Positions 52,322 through 61,054 of a stretch of 64,000 bases of DNA are shown one piece after another (position 1 is the first letter of the stretch; each line of letters starts with the position of its first letter). The stretch is from assembly GCF_003385775.1 (NCBI RefSeq), contig NZ_QRDP01000004.1, positions 2,630,957 through 2,694,956 on the forward strand. The letters are read 5' to 3'. The position numbers and the translations under genes are program-made. Below the pieces are notes generated by a model. That model saw nothing but the letters and a program-made list of their open reading frames with translations. It was not told where the DNA came from and did no database searches. Source of the stretch: Parasphingopyxis lamellibrachiae. GTDB taxonomy: Bacteria; Pseudomonadota; Alphaproteobacteria; Sphingomonadales; Sphingomonadaceae.

Positions 52322-53899
52322 CTAGAAGCTCAGCGTCTTGACGGTCTTCACGCCTTCAAGATTGCATACCTCCAACAAGATCGGTTCATCGACGTGCTGG
52401 TCCACCGACAGCAGGAGCACGGCATCCCCGCCACCGTCGCGGCGACCGAGATGGAAGTTGCCGATATTGACACCTGCTGCACCCAGAGTCGTGCCGATCC
52501 TGCCGATAAAGCCGGGCGCATCTTCGTTGACGACGTACAGCATGTCGCCATCGAGATCGGCCTCGATCTTGATTCCGAACAGCTCGACCAAACGAGGCGC
52601 GTCTTCACCGAACAATGTTCCGGCTACCGACTTTTCGCCTTCGTCCGTCATCACGGCGACACGGATCAGCGTGTGATAGACGCCTTCGCGTTCATGCCGA
52701 ATTTCGCGAACATCGAGCCCGCGTTCCTTCGCCAGATACGGCGCGTTGACCATGTTCACGGAATCGGAATAGGCCCCCATGAAACCGGCCAGCACCGCGC
52801 CGGTAATCGGTTTCTGGTTCAGTTCAGCGGCCGCGCCTTCGACCTCGATCGAAATGCCCTTTACCGCGTCATGCGCCAGTTGCCCGACCAGCGAGCCGAG
52901 TTTCTTGGCAAGCGCCATATAGGGCTTGAGCTTCGGCGCTTCCTCAGCCGTTAGCGACGGCATGTTGAGGGCATTGGTCACGCCGCCGTCGAGCAGGAAA
53001 TCGGCCATCTGTTCGGCCACCTGGATCGCAACATTGACCTGGGCCTCGCTTGTCGATGCACCCAGATGCGGGGTTGAGATCAGACCAGGCGTACCGAACA
53101 GCGCATTTTCTTTGGCTGGCTCCTCGGCAAACACGTCGAGCGCCGCTCCGGCTACATGGCCGGATTCGAGCGCGTCTTTCAGTGCCTCTTCGTCGATCAG
53201 GCCGCCGCGCGCGCAATTGATGATGCGCACGCCCTTTTTCGTTTTGGCCAGCGCCTCGCGCGATACGATGCCCCGCGTCTGGTCGGTGAGCGGCGTGTGC
53301 AGCGTGAGGAAATCCGAACGTTCGAACAATTCGTCGAGCGTAACCTTTTCAATGCCGAGTTCGACTGCCCGCTCTTCGGTCAGGAAGGGGTCATAGGCGA
53401 TGACCTTCATCTTCAGGCCGTGCGCGCGATCGGCAACGATTGAGCCGATATTGCCAGCGCCGATAAGGCCCAGCGTCTTGTGAGTCAGTTCAACGCCCAT
53501 GAATTTGGACTTTTCCCATTTGCCGGCCTGGGTTGATGCATCGGCTTCGGGCAGCTGGCGGGCGAGAGCGAACATCATCGCAATGGCGTGTTCGGCGGTC
53601 GTGATCGAGTTGCCGAACGGCGTGTTCATCACGACAACGCCTTTTGCCGAGGCGGCGGGGATGTCGATATTGTCGACGCCGATCCCGGCCCGTCCGACCA
53701 CTTTCAGGTTCGTAGCGGATTCGAGGATCTTCGGCGTGAGCTTGGTCGAGGAACGGACGGCCAGGCCATCATATTTGCCGATGATCTCGGCCAGTTCTTC
53801 CTTGGAAAGACCGATGATTTCATCGACTTCTACGCCGCGCGCACGGAAAATCTCGGCGGCTTTTGGGTCCATTTTATCAGAAATAAGCACTTTAGGCAT
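52322..53899 (-). CDS. serA: D-3-phosphoglycerate dehydrogenase
   Basis: First step of serine synthesis, oxidising 3-phosphoglycerate. 525 residues, the long form with an additional domain and a C-terminal ACT domain (VVNEDAPGFIGRIGTTLGAAG) for regulation by serine or another ligand. NAD-binding GLIGAGNIGSIVADRA, catalytic RTIDEE-like RGGLIDEEAL and the histidine in ISTPHLGASTSEAQ are present. Faces the serC gene across a structured repeat, same strand. Confidence 0.96.
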   Translation of the reverse strand: MPKVLISDKMDPKAAEIFRARGVEVDEIIGLSKEELAEIIGKYDGLAVRSSTKLTPKILESATNLKVVGRAGIGVDNIDIPAASAKGVVVMNTPFGNSITTAEHAIAMMFALARQLPEADASTQAGKWEKSKFMGVELTHKTLGLIGAGNIGSIVADRAHGLKMKVIAYDPFLTEERAVELGIEKVTLDELFERSDFLTLHTPLTDQTRGIVSREALAKTKKGVRIINCARGGLIDEEALKDALESGHVAGAALDVFAEEPAKENALFGTPGLISTPHLGASTSEAQVNVAIQVAEQMADFLLDGGVTNALNMPSLTAEEAPKLKPYMALAKKLGSLVGQLAHDAVKGISIEVEGAAAELNQKPITGAVLAGFMGAYSDSVNMVNAPYLAKERGLDVREIRHEREGVYHTLIRVAVMTDEGEKSVAGTLFGEDAPRLVELFGIKIEADLDGDMLYVVNEDAPGFIGRIGTTLGAAGVNIGNFHLGRRDGGGDAVLLLSVDQHVDEPILLEVCNLEGVKTVKTLSF

Positions 53900-53917
53900 G
53901 ATAGTGTCTCCAACTGT

Positions 53918-53990
53918 ATTCCTGCGCGGGCAGGAATCCAGGGCCGCAAGGTCATCGATCGGCTGCCCTGGTCTCCTGACTGCGCAGGAG
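53918..53990. repeat. structured palindromic repeat between serC and serA
   Basis: Three nested stems fill the spacer: ATTCCTGC/GCAGGAAT (53918-53937, 4-nt loop), CCAGGG/CCCTGG (53938-53971) and CTCCTG/CAGGAG (53973-53990). ATTCCTGCxCxxGCAGGAAT resembles a known sphingomonad intergenic repeat. It could modulate the serC-serA transcript. Confidence 0.65.
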
Positions 53991-54001
53991 CACGGATTGT
54001 C

Positions 54002-55162
54002 TTAGGAATGAGAGGCTTTGACTTCGGCATAGGCCCATTCGATCCAGGGCAGAAGCGCGGCGACATCGTCGGTTTCGACTGTCGATCCGCACCAGATGCG
54101 CAAGGAAGGAGGGGCATCGCGATAGCCATTGAAATCATATCCGACATGGCGCTCTTCGAGCATCGATACGATTTTCTTCGGCACGCCAGCCTGGTCCTCG
54201 GGCGAGAGGCTGTCATACCATTCACCCTGAAACACCATGCAGACACCGGTATTGGTGCGTTTGGCTGGATCCGAAACCATGTTCCGCATCCAGGGCGTGG
54301 CATCGATCCATTCCTGGACAACGGCAGCGTTGCGATCCGCACGCGCCTGGAGTTCGGTCATTCCGCCGATCGATTTCGCCCATTCCAGCGCCGCGATATA
54401 ATCTTCTGTCGCCAGCATGGACGGCGTGTTGATCGTCGCGCCTTCGAAGATGGCCCGATTGATCTTGCCGTTCTTCTTGACACGAAAGATTTTGGGAAGC
54501 GGCCATTCCGGGTCGTAATTTTCGATCCGGTCAACGGCGCGTGGGCTGAGAATCAGCATGCCGTGCGCGGCTTCAGAACCCATAACCTTCTGCCAGCTAT
54601 AGGTTGTTGCATCGAGCTTCGACCAATCCATCTCCTGCGCGAAAATGGCGGAGGTCGCGTCGTTGATGGTCACACCTTCGCGGTCGTCGGCGATCCAGTC
54701 TGCGTCGGGAATGCGGGCACCCGAGGTCGTTCCGTTCCAGGTGAAGACGATATCGTCGCCCTTGTCGATTGAGGAGAGATCGGGAATCTCGCCATAATCG
54801 GCCTCAAGTACGGTCAGGTTGCTCGGCTTGAGTTGCTTGACGGCATCCTGGATCCAGACATTGCCGAAGCTTTCCCAGGCGGCAACAGTTGCCGGGCGCG
54901 CACCGAGCATGTTCCACATGGCGAGCTCGACGGCTCCGGTATCGGAGGCCGGCACGATGCCGATCAGATAATCGTCTGGAATGCCCAGAATTTCGCGGCT
55001 CAGGTCGATCGCATATTTGAGGCGTCCCTTCCCGAGTGCTGAACGATGCGAACGGCCGAGCGATTCCGTGCTCAACTTGTCGAGCGACCAGCCAGGAAAT
55101 TTGGATGTGGGTCCGGAAGAAAAAAACGGGCGGCCCGGACGGACCGTAGGTTCAGTAGACAT
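54002..55162 (-). CDS. serC: phosphoserine transaminase
   Basis: Makes phosphoserine from 3-phosphohydroxypyruvate and glutamate. 386 residues, alpha-proteobacterial type (homologous to the short serine:glyoxylate-like variants). N-terminus PGRPFFSSGPTSKFPGWSLDKL; PLP-lysine region TTYSWQKVMGSEAAHGML; binds PLP in the cytoplasm. ATG 55162 is the family start. First gene of the serC-serA-hisZ-purA minus-strand cluster. Confidence 0.95.
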   Translation of the reverse strand: MSTEPTVRPGRPFFSSGPTSKFPGWSLDKLSTESLGRSHRSALGKGRLKYAIDLSREILGIPDDYLIGIVPASDTGAVELAMWNMLGARPATVAAWESFGNVWIQDAVKQLKPSNLTVLEADYGEIPDLSSIDKGDDIVFTWNGTTSGARIPDADWIADDREGVTINDATSAIFAQEMDWSKLDATTYSWQKVMGSEAAHGMLILSPRAVDRIENYDPEWPLPKIFRVKKNGKINRAIFEGATINTPSMLATEDYIAALEWAKSIGGMTELQARADRNAAVVQEWIDATPWMRNMVSDPAKRTNTGVCMVFQGEWYDSLSPEDQAGVPKKIVSMLEERHVGYDFNGYRDAPPSLRIWCGSTVETDDVAALLPWIEWAYAEVKASHS

Positions 55163-55361
55163 ATCGTCTCTCCTCACAGAGAGTTAGCGCTGCGTTGGGG
55201 CAGCGTGGCCCGGCGCCGCAATGCGTATTGCAGCGCAGCATGTCAATATCGAAGATGAAATTGCCCGGGATGTTGATCGCATCCGATTGGCGGATGGATT
55301 CGCGCGGCAAGGCGAAGCGGCGTTAACCCCGCGATAACCATAAGAGGATAAAAATACGGCC

Positions 55362-56012
55362 ATGCGCCAGCTTCATATCCTCTTGCCCGTTGCCTTGCTG
55401 CTTTCCGCCTGTGGCATGATTGATGGCAACACAGACGGGCCTCAACCGTCCCGTACGACTGAGCGGCTTCCGGCGGCCACCGGAGAAACCCGGCAATGCC
55501 TTGCCAACCTTTCGAGCCGGGGCGTCGAATATCGCCGCCTTCCGGATCGCAATTTCGCCAATGGCTGCCGCGCAATTGGCGCGGTTCAGCTGGTGCAGGT
55601 CGGCACGCCGACACGCAATCTCGGGGCGATGACCTGTCCACTCGCAGACCGCTATGCCCGCTGGACGAGGGAGGTTTTGCAGCCAGCGGCCGAACGGCAT
55701 TTCGGCGAGCAGGTATCGCTGGTCGAGACGTTCGGCACTTATGGCTGCCGCAATATTTCGGGAACCGGGCGGCTATCGGAACATGGTAAGGCGAACGCCA
55801 TCGATATCTCCGCTTTCAACCTGTCAGGCGGCCGGCGAATTACCGTGCTTAACGGATGGAACAACAGCGACAGCCGCGAGCGACGCTTCCTGCGCGATCT
55901 TCATCGCGGGGCCTGCGAAAGGTTTGAAATTGTGCTCGGTCCAGATGCCAATGCCGACCATCGGAACCATTTTCACTTCGATATGGGTAGCCGCGGGCCA
56001 TATTGCCGCTAA
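55362..56012 (+). CDS. extensin-family lipoprotein
   Basis: A 216-residue exported protein. LLLSACG gives a lipobox with the anchor cysteine at residue 17. The catalytic-like extensin domain (residues 60-216) has SEHGKANAIDIS and a C-terminal HRNHFHFD, the His/Asp pattern of the M15 peptidase superfamily; a zinc-dependent role in cell-wall processing is inference. Ends 12 bp before the LOG gene on the same strand. Confidence 0.85.
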   Translation: MRQLHILLPVALLLSACGMIDGNTDGPQPSRTTERLPAATGETRQCLANLSSRGVEYRRLPDRNFANGCRAIGAVQLVQVGTPTRNLGAMTCPLADRYARWTREVLQPAAERHFGEQVSLVETFGTYGCRNISGTGRLSEHGKANAIDISAFNLSGGRRITVLNGWNNSDSRERRFLRDLHRGACERFEIVLGPDANADHRNHFHFDMGSRGPYCR

Positions 56013-56024
56013 TAGGGTGGGGTT

Positions 56025-56924
56025 ATGAACGATCCCCATATTCCCGATGAAATTTTCTATTCCTCCGGCGAGGACGCGGCCTATGCGCGTCAGGTCGTCT
56101 CGACGCCGCAGACCGAGCACCCGGCATACACTCTGGCCTTTCAGGACACGGATTTCCTCCTGCGGGAGGATCTACGTCCAATCCGGTTCCAGCTTGAACT
56201 GTTGAAGCCCAAGCTGTTGCTCGACGAGGCGAATATCGGGTCGACGCTTGTGATGTACGGCTCGGCGCGCATTCACGAACAGGCCAAGGCCGATGCCGCC
56301 TATGCCGCCGCCCCCGAAGGCGCGCAGAAGCGCATTGCCAAACGGCTGCAGGACAAAGCGAAATATTACGAAGAGGCACGCAAGCTGGCCCAAGCGGCAA
56401 GCCAATGCGATTGCGACGAAGACGGCAAGCGCCAGTTCGTGGTATGCTCGGGCGGTGGGCCGGCCATTATGGAGGCGGCGAATCGCGGGGCGACTGAAGT
56501 GGGAGCCGAATCCATCGGCCTCAATATCGTGTTGCCTCATGAACAGGCGCCCAATGAATATGTGACGCCGTCGCTAAGCTTCCAGTTTCACTATTTTGCG
56601 CTGCGCAAGATGCATTTTCTTATCCGTGCCCGCGCCGTTGCCGTGTTCCCTGGCGGGTTCGGAACGTTCGATGAGATGTTCGAACTGCTGACGCTGGTGC
56701 AGACGGGTAAAATGAAAGCCCTGCCGATCCTGCTGTTCGGCAAGGATTTCTGGACGCGGGTGATCGATTTCAAGGCGCTGGCCGAAGAAGGTACAATATC
56801 GCCGGACGACCTCAAGATCATGCGCTTCGTGGAAACGGCCGATGAAGCCTGGCAGATGATTACGGAATTCTACCAGGAACCGATCGGCTGGAAGTGCGAG
56901 CCGACGAAAGTCGAACTGGACTAG
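56025..56924 (+). CDS. LOG-family nucleotide 5'-monophosphate phosphoribohydrolase-like protein
   Basis: A 299-residue Rossmann-fold protein of the TIGR00730 family, which in plants and some bacteria releases cytokinin or other nucleobases from nucleotide monophosphates. GGGPAIMEAANRGATE and PGGFGTFDEMFE are the family's catalytic and ribose-binding motifs. It has an N-terminal 90-residue extension typical of the longer proteobacterial form. The stop overlaps that of the convergent cytochrome by 4 bp. Confidence 0.88.
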   Translation: MNDPHIPDEIFYSSGEDAAYARQVVSTPQTEHPAYTLAFQDTDFLLREDLRPIRFQLELLKPKLLLDEANIGSTLVMYGSARIHEQAKADAAYAAAPEGAQKRIAKRLQDKAKYYEEARKLAQAASQCDCDEDGKRQFVVCSGGGPAIMEAANRGATEVGAESIGLNIVLPHEQAPNEYVTPSLSFQFHYFALRKMHFLIRARAVAVFPGGFGTFDEMFELLTLVQTGKMKALPILLFGKDFWTRVIDFKALAEEGTISPDDLKIMRFVETADEAWQMITEFYQEPIGWKCEPTKVELD

Positions 56925-57556
56925 GCTTCCGGCTCGGCCTCTGCGGCATCGCCGCCTTCAATATCCGCTTCAGTTTCGGGATCGGCAGCTTCTTCGGCTT
57001 CCATCGCTTCATCTTCAGCTTCGGGTTCGTCCGCAGCCGGCGGTTCAGGCAAAGGCAGGTTGGAACCCTGAGCATTAAGGTACAGGATGACAGCAGCGCG
57101 ATCGAGCGGATCGGACAGACCGGCGAAGCTCATCGTCGTTCCCTGCGCATATGCCGAAGGCCGGGCGAGCCAAGCGCTCAGATCGTCAAACGTCCACGCA
57201 CCGGACATTTCGCTCAGTGCTGAGGAATAGCCGAAATCTGCGCGATGCGCGTGCTGGGCGCCGACAACGCCATAGAGATTGGGGCCAATGCCGTTGGCTC
57301 CGCCCTCATTGACCGTGTGGCAACTCGCGCAGCGGCGGAATACGGCTTCGCCTTGTTCGACGGTCACCTGCGGGAACGCTGCAGCCATTGTGAGTTCGGC
57401 TTCTTCCTCACCGCCATTCTCGACCACGCCTTCTACGACATAGCCCATCGTCTCAGGGCGTTCCGCGTGAAAAACTTCGCCAACGACGATCGATGTGCCC
57501 AGGGCAACGATGCCGCCCGCCAAAGACCAGCCTGCAATGGTGTTGAACTGACTCAT
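56921..57556 (-). CDS. membrane-anchored cytochrome c with acidic tail
   Basis: A 211-residue class I c-type cytochrome. Residues 8-27 form a membrane anchor; the heme site is CASCH (76-80) with an axial methionine in GTTMSFAGL; NGIGPNLYGVVG is a conserved loop. Residues ~165-211 are an acidic low-complexity tail (EPEAEDEAMEAEEAADPE). ATG 57556 is chosen because the frame before it is not signal-like. It may carry electrons to a terminal oxidase; the partner is unknown. Confidence 0.87.
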   Translation of the reverse strand: MSQFNTIAGWSLAGGIVALGTSIVVGEVFHAERPETMGYVVEGVVENGGEEEAELTMAAAFPQVTVEQGEAVFRRCASCHTVNEGGANGIGPNLYGVVGAQHAHRADFGYSSALSEMSGAWTFDDLSAWLARPSAYAQGTTMSFAGLSDPLDRAAVILYLNAQGSNLPLPEPPAADEPEAEDEAMEAEEAADPETEADIEGGDAAEAEPEA

Positions 57557-57631
57557 TCTGTTTGATTCCCGTCTGTCCGGATTGCTTGCGCGGTGCTTTA
57601 AAGAGCGGATTGCATTATCGCAAGCAGGCAA

Positions 57632-58513
57632 TCATTTCCCGTCTACCCATGCGCGCAACAAGGTATGGGCGATCGCGAAATGGGGCGGCGCGATAAAGGC
57701 GGCATCCACCGCGCCGTCATACGCCCCCTGAACCTCGGCCCGGGTCACCCATTTGGCCGCTTCCAGTTCCTCGGTATCCAGCGTTAGCGCATCATCCTCA
57801 ACCGGTGCGATGCAGGCCATCATCATGGTGTTGGGAAAAGGCCAGGGCTGGCTGGTCAGATAGCGGACGGATGTGGCCCGGACGCCGGCTTCCTCGAAAA
57901 GTTCTCTGGTTACCGCGCCTTCCAGCGATTCTCCTGGTTCGACGAACCCGGCCAGTGCCGAATAGCGATCGGGCGGGAACAGGGGCTGGCGGCCGATCAG
58001 CGCCTTGTCCTCAAAGGTGGCGAGCATGATGACCACCGGATCGACGCGGGGGAAATGCTCGGCATTGCATTCCGGGCATTTCCTGCCCCAGCCGCCCTTG
58101 GAGAGGGCAGAGCGCGTGCCGCAACGGCTGCAGAAAAGATGGCCGCGATGCCATTCGATAAGGGAGCGCGCAGCGGCGTATGTCGACGCTTCTTCCGGCG
58201 GCATGATGTCCAGATGGCGCCATACCGCATAGGCCCGCTGACCCGCCGGCGGCTGGTTTTCGATCAGCGGTGCAAAGCAGGGAATCCCGTCGTCGAGCCC
58301 TAGAAACAGCAATTCCGCATCATCGGGGCGATCGGCCATCGAGCCCCAGACCAGAGTGCCGTCCGGGTTAATTTCGGGATCGAGATCGTTCAGCTTTAAA
58401 AGGCGCGCACGCAGATTGCCGCGCACTTCGTCGAGCAATTCATCTTTCACCCGGATCTGGTCCGCACGGTCGAGGCGCGAACCGGTCAGGCCGGGCCGAA
58501 AAGGCGTATTCAC
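57632..58513 (-). CDS. nudC: NAD(+) diphosphatase (NADH pyrophosphatase)
   Basis: Cleaves NAD(H) to AMP and NMN(H), and in other bacteria decaps NAD-RNA. 293 residues: a zinc-ribbon with CSRCGTRS and CPECNAEHFPR, the NudC-specific SQPWPFPNTMMMACIAP, and the Nudix box GFVEPGESLEGAVTRELFEEAGV with its catalytic Glu residues. Start overlaps the mutY stop by 4 bp. Confidence 0.94.
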   Translation of the reverse strand: MNTPFRPGLTGSRLDRADQIRVKDELLDEVRGNLRARLLKLNDLDPEINPDGTLVWGSMADRPDDAELLFLGLDDGIPCFAPLIENQPPAGQRAYAVWRHLDIMPPEEASTYAAARSLIEWHRGHLFCSRCGTRSALSKGGWGRKCPECNAEHFPRVDPVVIMLATFEDKALIGRQPLFPPDRYSALAGFVEPGESLEGAVTRELFEEAGVRATSVRYLTSQPWPFPNTMMMACIAPVEDDALTLDTEELEAAKWVTRAEVQGAYDGAVDAAFIAPPHFAIAHTLLRAWVDGK

Positions 58514-59556
58514 GGATCATTCTCCCTATAGGCCGCGACCAGGGTGACGGCTTTGGCGAACAAAGTCGGCAGTCCTGCCTCTTCGATCATGGCGATGGGC
58601 CACCATTCGCCTTCGGGGGCCTCATCCGTCAAGACATGTCCGCCCACGACATCGAGCTCGAGTGCGAAATGCGTGAAGACATGGCGGACTGTGCCGTAGC
58701 GGATCCAGTCGATATCCCCGGGAGTTTCTACGGGGTCGGCTGCGGGCTCCCGCCAGCCATGGCTGGGCAGGGCGCGCATACCGCCCAGCATTCCGCGTTC
58801 GGGATGACGAACCAGAAGCACCGCTTCGTCGCGCTCCAGCCAATAGGCCGTGCCGCGGCGGACGGGTTTGGTTTTCTTCGGCGCTTTGAACGGAAATTTT
58901 CCGGGATCTTCCGTTCGGGCCGCCCGGCACCGGTTTTGCAAGGGGCAGCGCGTGCAGTCCGGTGCGCGTGCGCTGCAGATTGTGGCGCCAAGATCCATCA
59001 TTGCCTGGGCGAAATCGCCGGCATGGTCTTCCGGTGTCAGCAATTCGGCCATTTTCCGGATTTCGGGCCGGGCCCCGGGCAGCGGCGTTTCGATGGCGTA
59101 AAGGCGGGCGATCACCCGTTCGACATTCGCATCGACCACGGTAGCCGGTTCGCCAAAGCCGATCGCGGCGATCGCCGCGCCGGTATAGGCGCCAATCCCG
59201 GGCAGGGTCCGCAGCTCTGTTTCGGTGCTTGGGAACTGCCCTCCATGATCGGCGACGATCGCCCGCGCGCAAGCATGGAGATTTCGGGCCCGGGCATAAT
59301 ATCCAAGCCCCGCCCATGCCGCCATGATATCCTCACTGGCTGTTGCTGCGAGCGCTTCAACGGTCGGCCAGCGTTCGGTGAAGGTAGCGAAATAGGGTTT
59401 TGCCGCCGCGACGGTCGTCTGCTGCAACATGATTTCCGATAACCAGACGCGATAGGGATCGGGCGGCTTCTTTCCAGGCGGGGCCCGCCATGGCAGCGCG
59501 CGCGCATGGCTACGATACCATCGCAAAAGCCCGTCGCTGAGTGGTTTTTCAGCCAT
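58510..59556 (-). CDS. mutY: A/G-specific adenine glycosylase
   Basis: Removes adenine mispaired with 8-oxoguanine. 348 residues: N-terminal SEIMLQQTTVAAAKPYF, the helix-hairpin-helix LPGIGAYTGAAIAAIGFG followed by the catalytic aspartate in VVDANVERVIARL, the [4Fe-4S] cysteine cluster around CTRCPLQNRC and a C-terminal NUDIX-like GO domain (RHPERGMLGGMRALPSHGW). Coupled to nudC downstream. Confidence 0.95.
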   Translation of the reverse strand: MAEKPLSDGLLRWYRSHARALPWRAPPGKKPPDPYRVWLSEIMLQQTTVAAAKPYFATFTERWPTVEALAATASEDIMAAWAGLGYYARARNLHACARAIVADHGGQFPSTETELRTLPGIGAYTGAAIAAIGFGEPATVVDANVERVIARLYAIETPLPGARPEIRKMAELLTPEDHAGDFAQAMMDLGATICSARAPDCTRCPLQNRCRAARTEDPGKFPFKAPKKTKPVRRGTAYWLERDEAVLLVRHPERGMLGGMRALPSHGWREPAADPVETPGDIDWIRYGTVRHVFTHFALELDVVGGHVLTDEAPEGEWWPIAMIEEAGLPTLFAKAVTLVAAYRENDP

Positions 59557-59633
59557 TCACAGTGCTTTTCGTGCCATGCGGATTATCCACACGGGCCTGC
59601 AAGTTTTTATGGTAGCCATTGGGCCCCTATGGC

Positions 59634-60263
59634 ATGAGCAGTGGGATGGCGAAAACCCGCAATATGTCCGGACGCGACAAGTCCGATCCGTCTGACAAGG
59701 CGGCTGGGCGCAGTCGTCGGCCGCGTGCGGTCGGCGATATGCTGCCGAAAATCGGAAAAGCCTCGTTTCGACGCTTCGGTTTCGTCCAGAGCTCGATTGT
59801 TTCGCGCTGGCCGGAGATTGTCGGCGAACGCTATGCCGAGGTTTCGACGCCCGAATCGATCCGCTTTCCTGTCGGCAAACGGTCGGACGGAGTGCTCAAG
59901 CTGAACGTCGTCGGAGCGCATGCGACAATGATGCAGCATATCGAGCCGGCCATTATCGAGCGGGTGAACCGCTTTTTCGGCTATCCGGCGATTGCGCGGA
60001 TATCGATCCAGCAGGGCAGGGCAGAGAAACCGGCCAGGCGCGCGCCAGCGCCGCCTTCGCTCAGGCCCGTTCCGGAGGCGCTCGGCGCGTCGCTACGCGA
60101 AATAGCAGATCCCGAATTGCGCGCCTGTCTGGAAGGACTGGCGGCCTCGGTGATCGCGACTGAAGGAGCGCCGTTGGTCGATAATCAGGTGCCGCCCCGG
60201 CAATTGCAGGTTAAGCGTCTCGGCGATATTGGCCGGGACACATCAAACGGAGTGAGCGAGTAA
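59634..60263 (+). CDS. dciA: DUF721 protein, DciA-type replicative helicase loader
   Basis: A 209-residue protein of the DUF721 family, to which DciA, the ancestral bacterial helicase loader, belongs. The DUF721 core (residues 36-120) has GFVQSSIVSRWPEIVGERYAEV, which matches the KH-like fold; a proline-rich linker and a short C-terminal helical segment follow. Start is uncertain: TTG 59619, ATG 59634 and ATG 59646 are all in frame and none has a strong ribosome site. Diverges from mutY; overlaps the next gene (TAATG). Confidence 0.8.
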   Translation: MSSGMAKTRNMSGRDKSDPSDKAAGRSRRPRAVGDMLPKIGKASFRRFGFVQSSIVSRWPEIVGERYAEVSTPESIRFPVGKRSDGVLKLNVVGAHATMMQHIEPAIIERVNRFFGYPAIARISIQQGRAEKPARRAPAPPSLRPVPEALGASLREIADPELRACLEGLAASVIATEGAPLVDNQVPPRQLQVKRLGDIGRDTSNGVSE

Positions 60264-61003
60264 TGACGAACTTATTGAAGGTATCCGCGATCGCATTGGC
60301 GGCAACTTTGGCCGCATGCGGCAGCGAGACATCCGCCAATGGCGGCGCGGCGACTGGACCGGTTGCCGCCGATACGTCTGAAAACTGGGTCGAGACGGTG
60401 ACGAAGACAGAAGATGGCGGCTTTCGGATGGGGAACCCCGACGCGCCGATTACCATTATCGAATATGCTTCGCTGACCTGCAGCCATTGCGCAACTTTCG
60501 CGGAAGAGAGTTTCACGCCGCTGACGGAGAATTATGTTTCGCAGGGGACCGTCAATTTCGAGGTGCGCAATTTCGTCCGCGATCCGCTCGATCTGAGCGC
60601 GGCGTTGCTGACGCGGTGCAACGGCGAAGGGCCGTTCTTCCAGCTCAATGAGAGGCTGTTCGCCAATCAGGGTGCCATGTTCGAGACGATCCAGGGAGCG
60701 GATCAGGCGCAGCTTCAGGCGCTTGCGACGCCTGAAGCGCTGCAGAGCGGCCGGACCTTTGTCGGCTTTGCGGAAGCGGCGGGCCTGATAGAATTGGTTG
60801 GCGGGCTCGGCATTTCCGACCAGCAGGCTCGCCAGTGCCTTGCTGACGGCGAAGCCGTGCAGGAGCTTGAGGAAATGCGGAACGCAGCTTTAAACGATCA
60901 CAACATCACGGGAACGCCCGCATTCATTATCAACGGCCAGCTGGCGGCAGGCGTTTCGAACTGGGCGCAGCTCGATGCGCGGCTCCAGGAGCTGGTTGAG
61001 TAG
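60263..61003 (+). CDS. DsbA-family lipoprotein thiol-disulfide oxidoreductase
   Basis: A 246-residue exported protein. LAACG at residues 17-20 is a lipobox. The thioredoxin-fold domain has CSHC (TCSHCATFAEESF), an active-site like DsbA/BdbD, and the cis-Pro segment TGTPAFIINGQL. Starts one base before the dciA stop (TAATG). It would oxidise or isomerise periplasmic disulfides; its partner is unknown. smc follows. Confidence 0.9.
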   Translation: MTNLLKVSAIALAATLAACGSETSANGGAATGPVAADTSENWVETVTKTEDGGFRMGNPDAPITIIEYASLTCSHCATFAEESFTPLTENYVSQGTVNFEVRNFVRDPLDLSAALLTRCNGEGPFFQLNERLFANQGAMFETIQGADQAQLQALATPEALQSGRTFVGFAEAAGLIELVGGLGISDQQARQCLADGEAVQELEEMRNAALNDHNITGTPAFIINGQLAAGVSNWAQLDARLQELVE

Positions 61004-61054
61004 TTTGAGCGTTTGGGGGGTATTCAGCAGGCGGATGCGGAACAGGCTCAGCCG

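Noticed and set aside
55240-55326. A 28-residue open frame overlapping the 38-residue one
   Set aside because: Basic, no ribosome site, and the other frame looks more protein-like.
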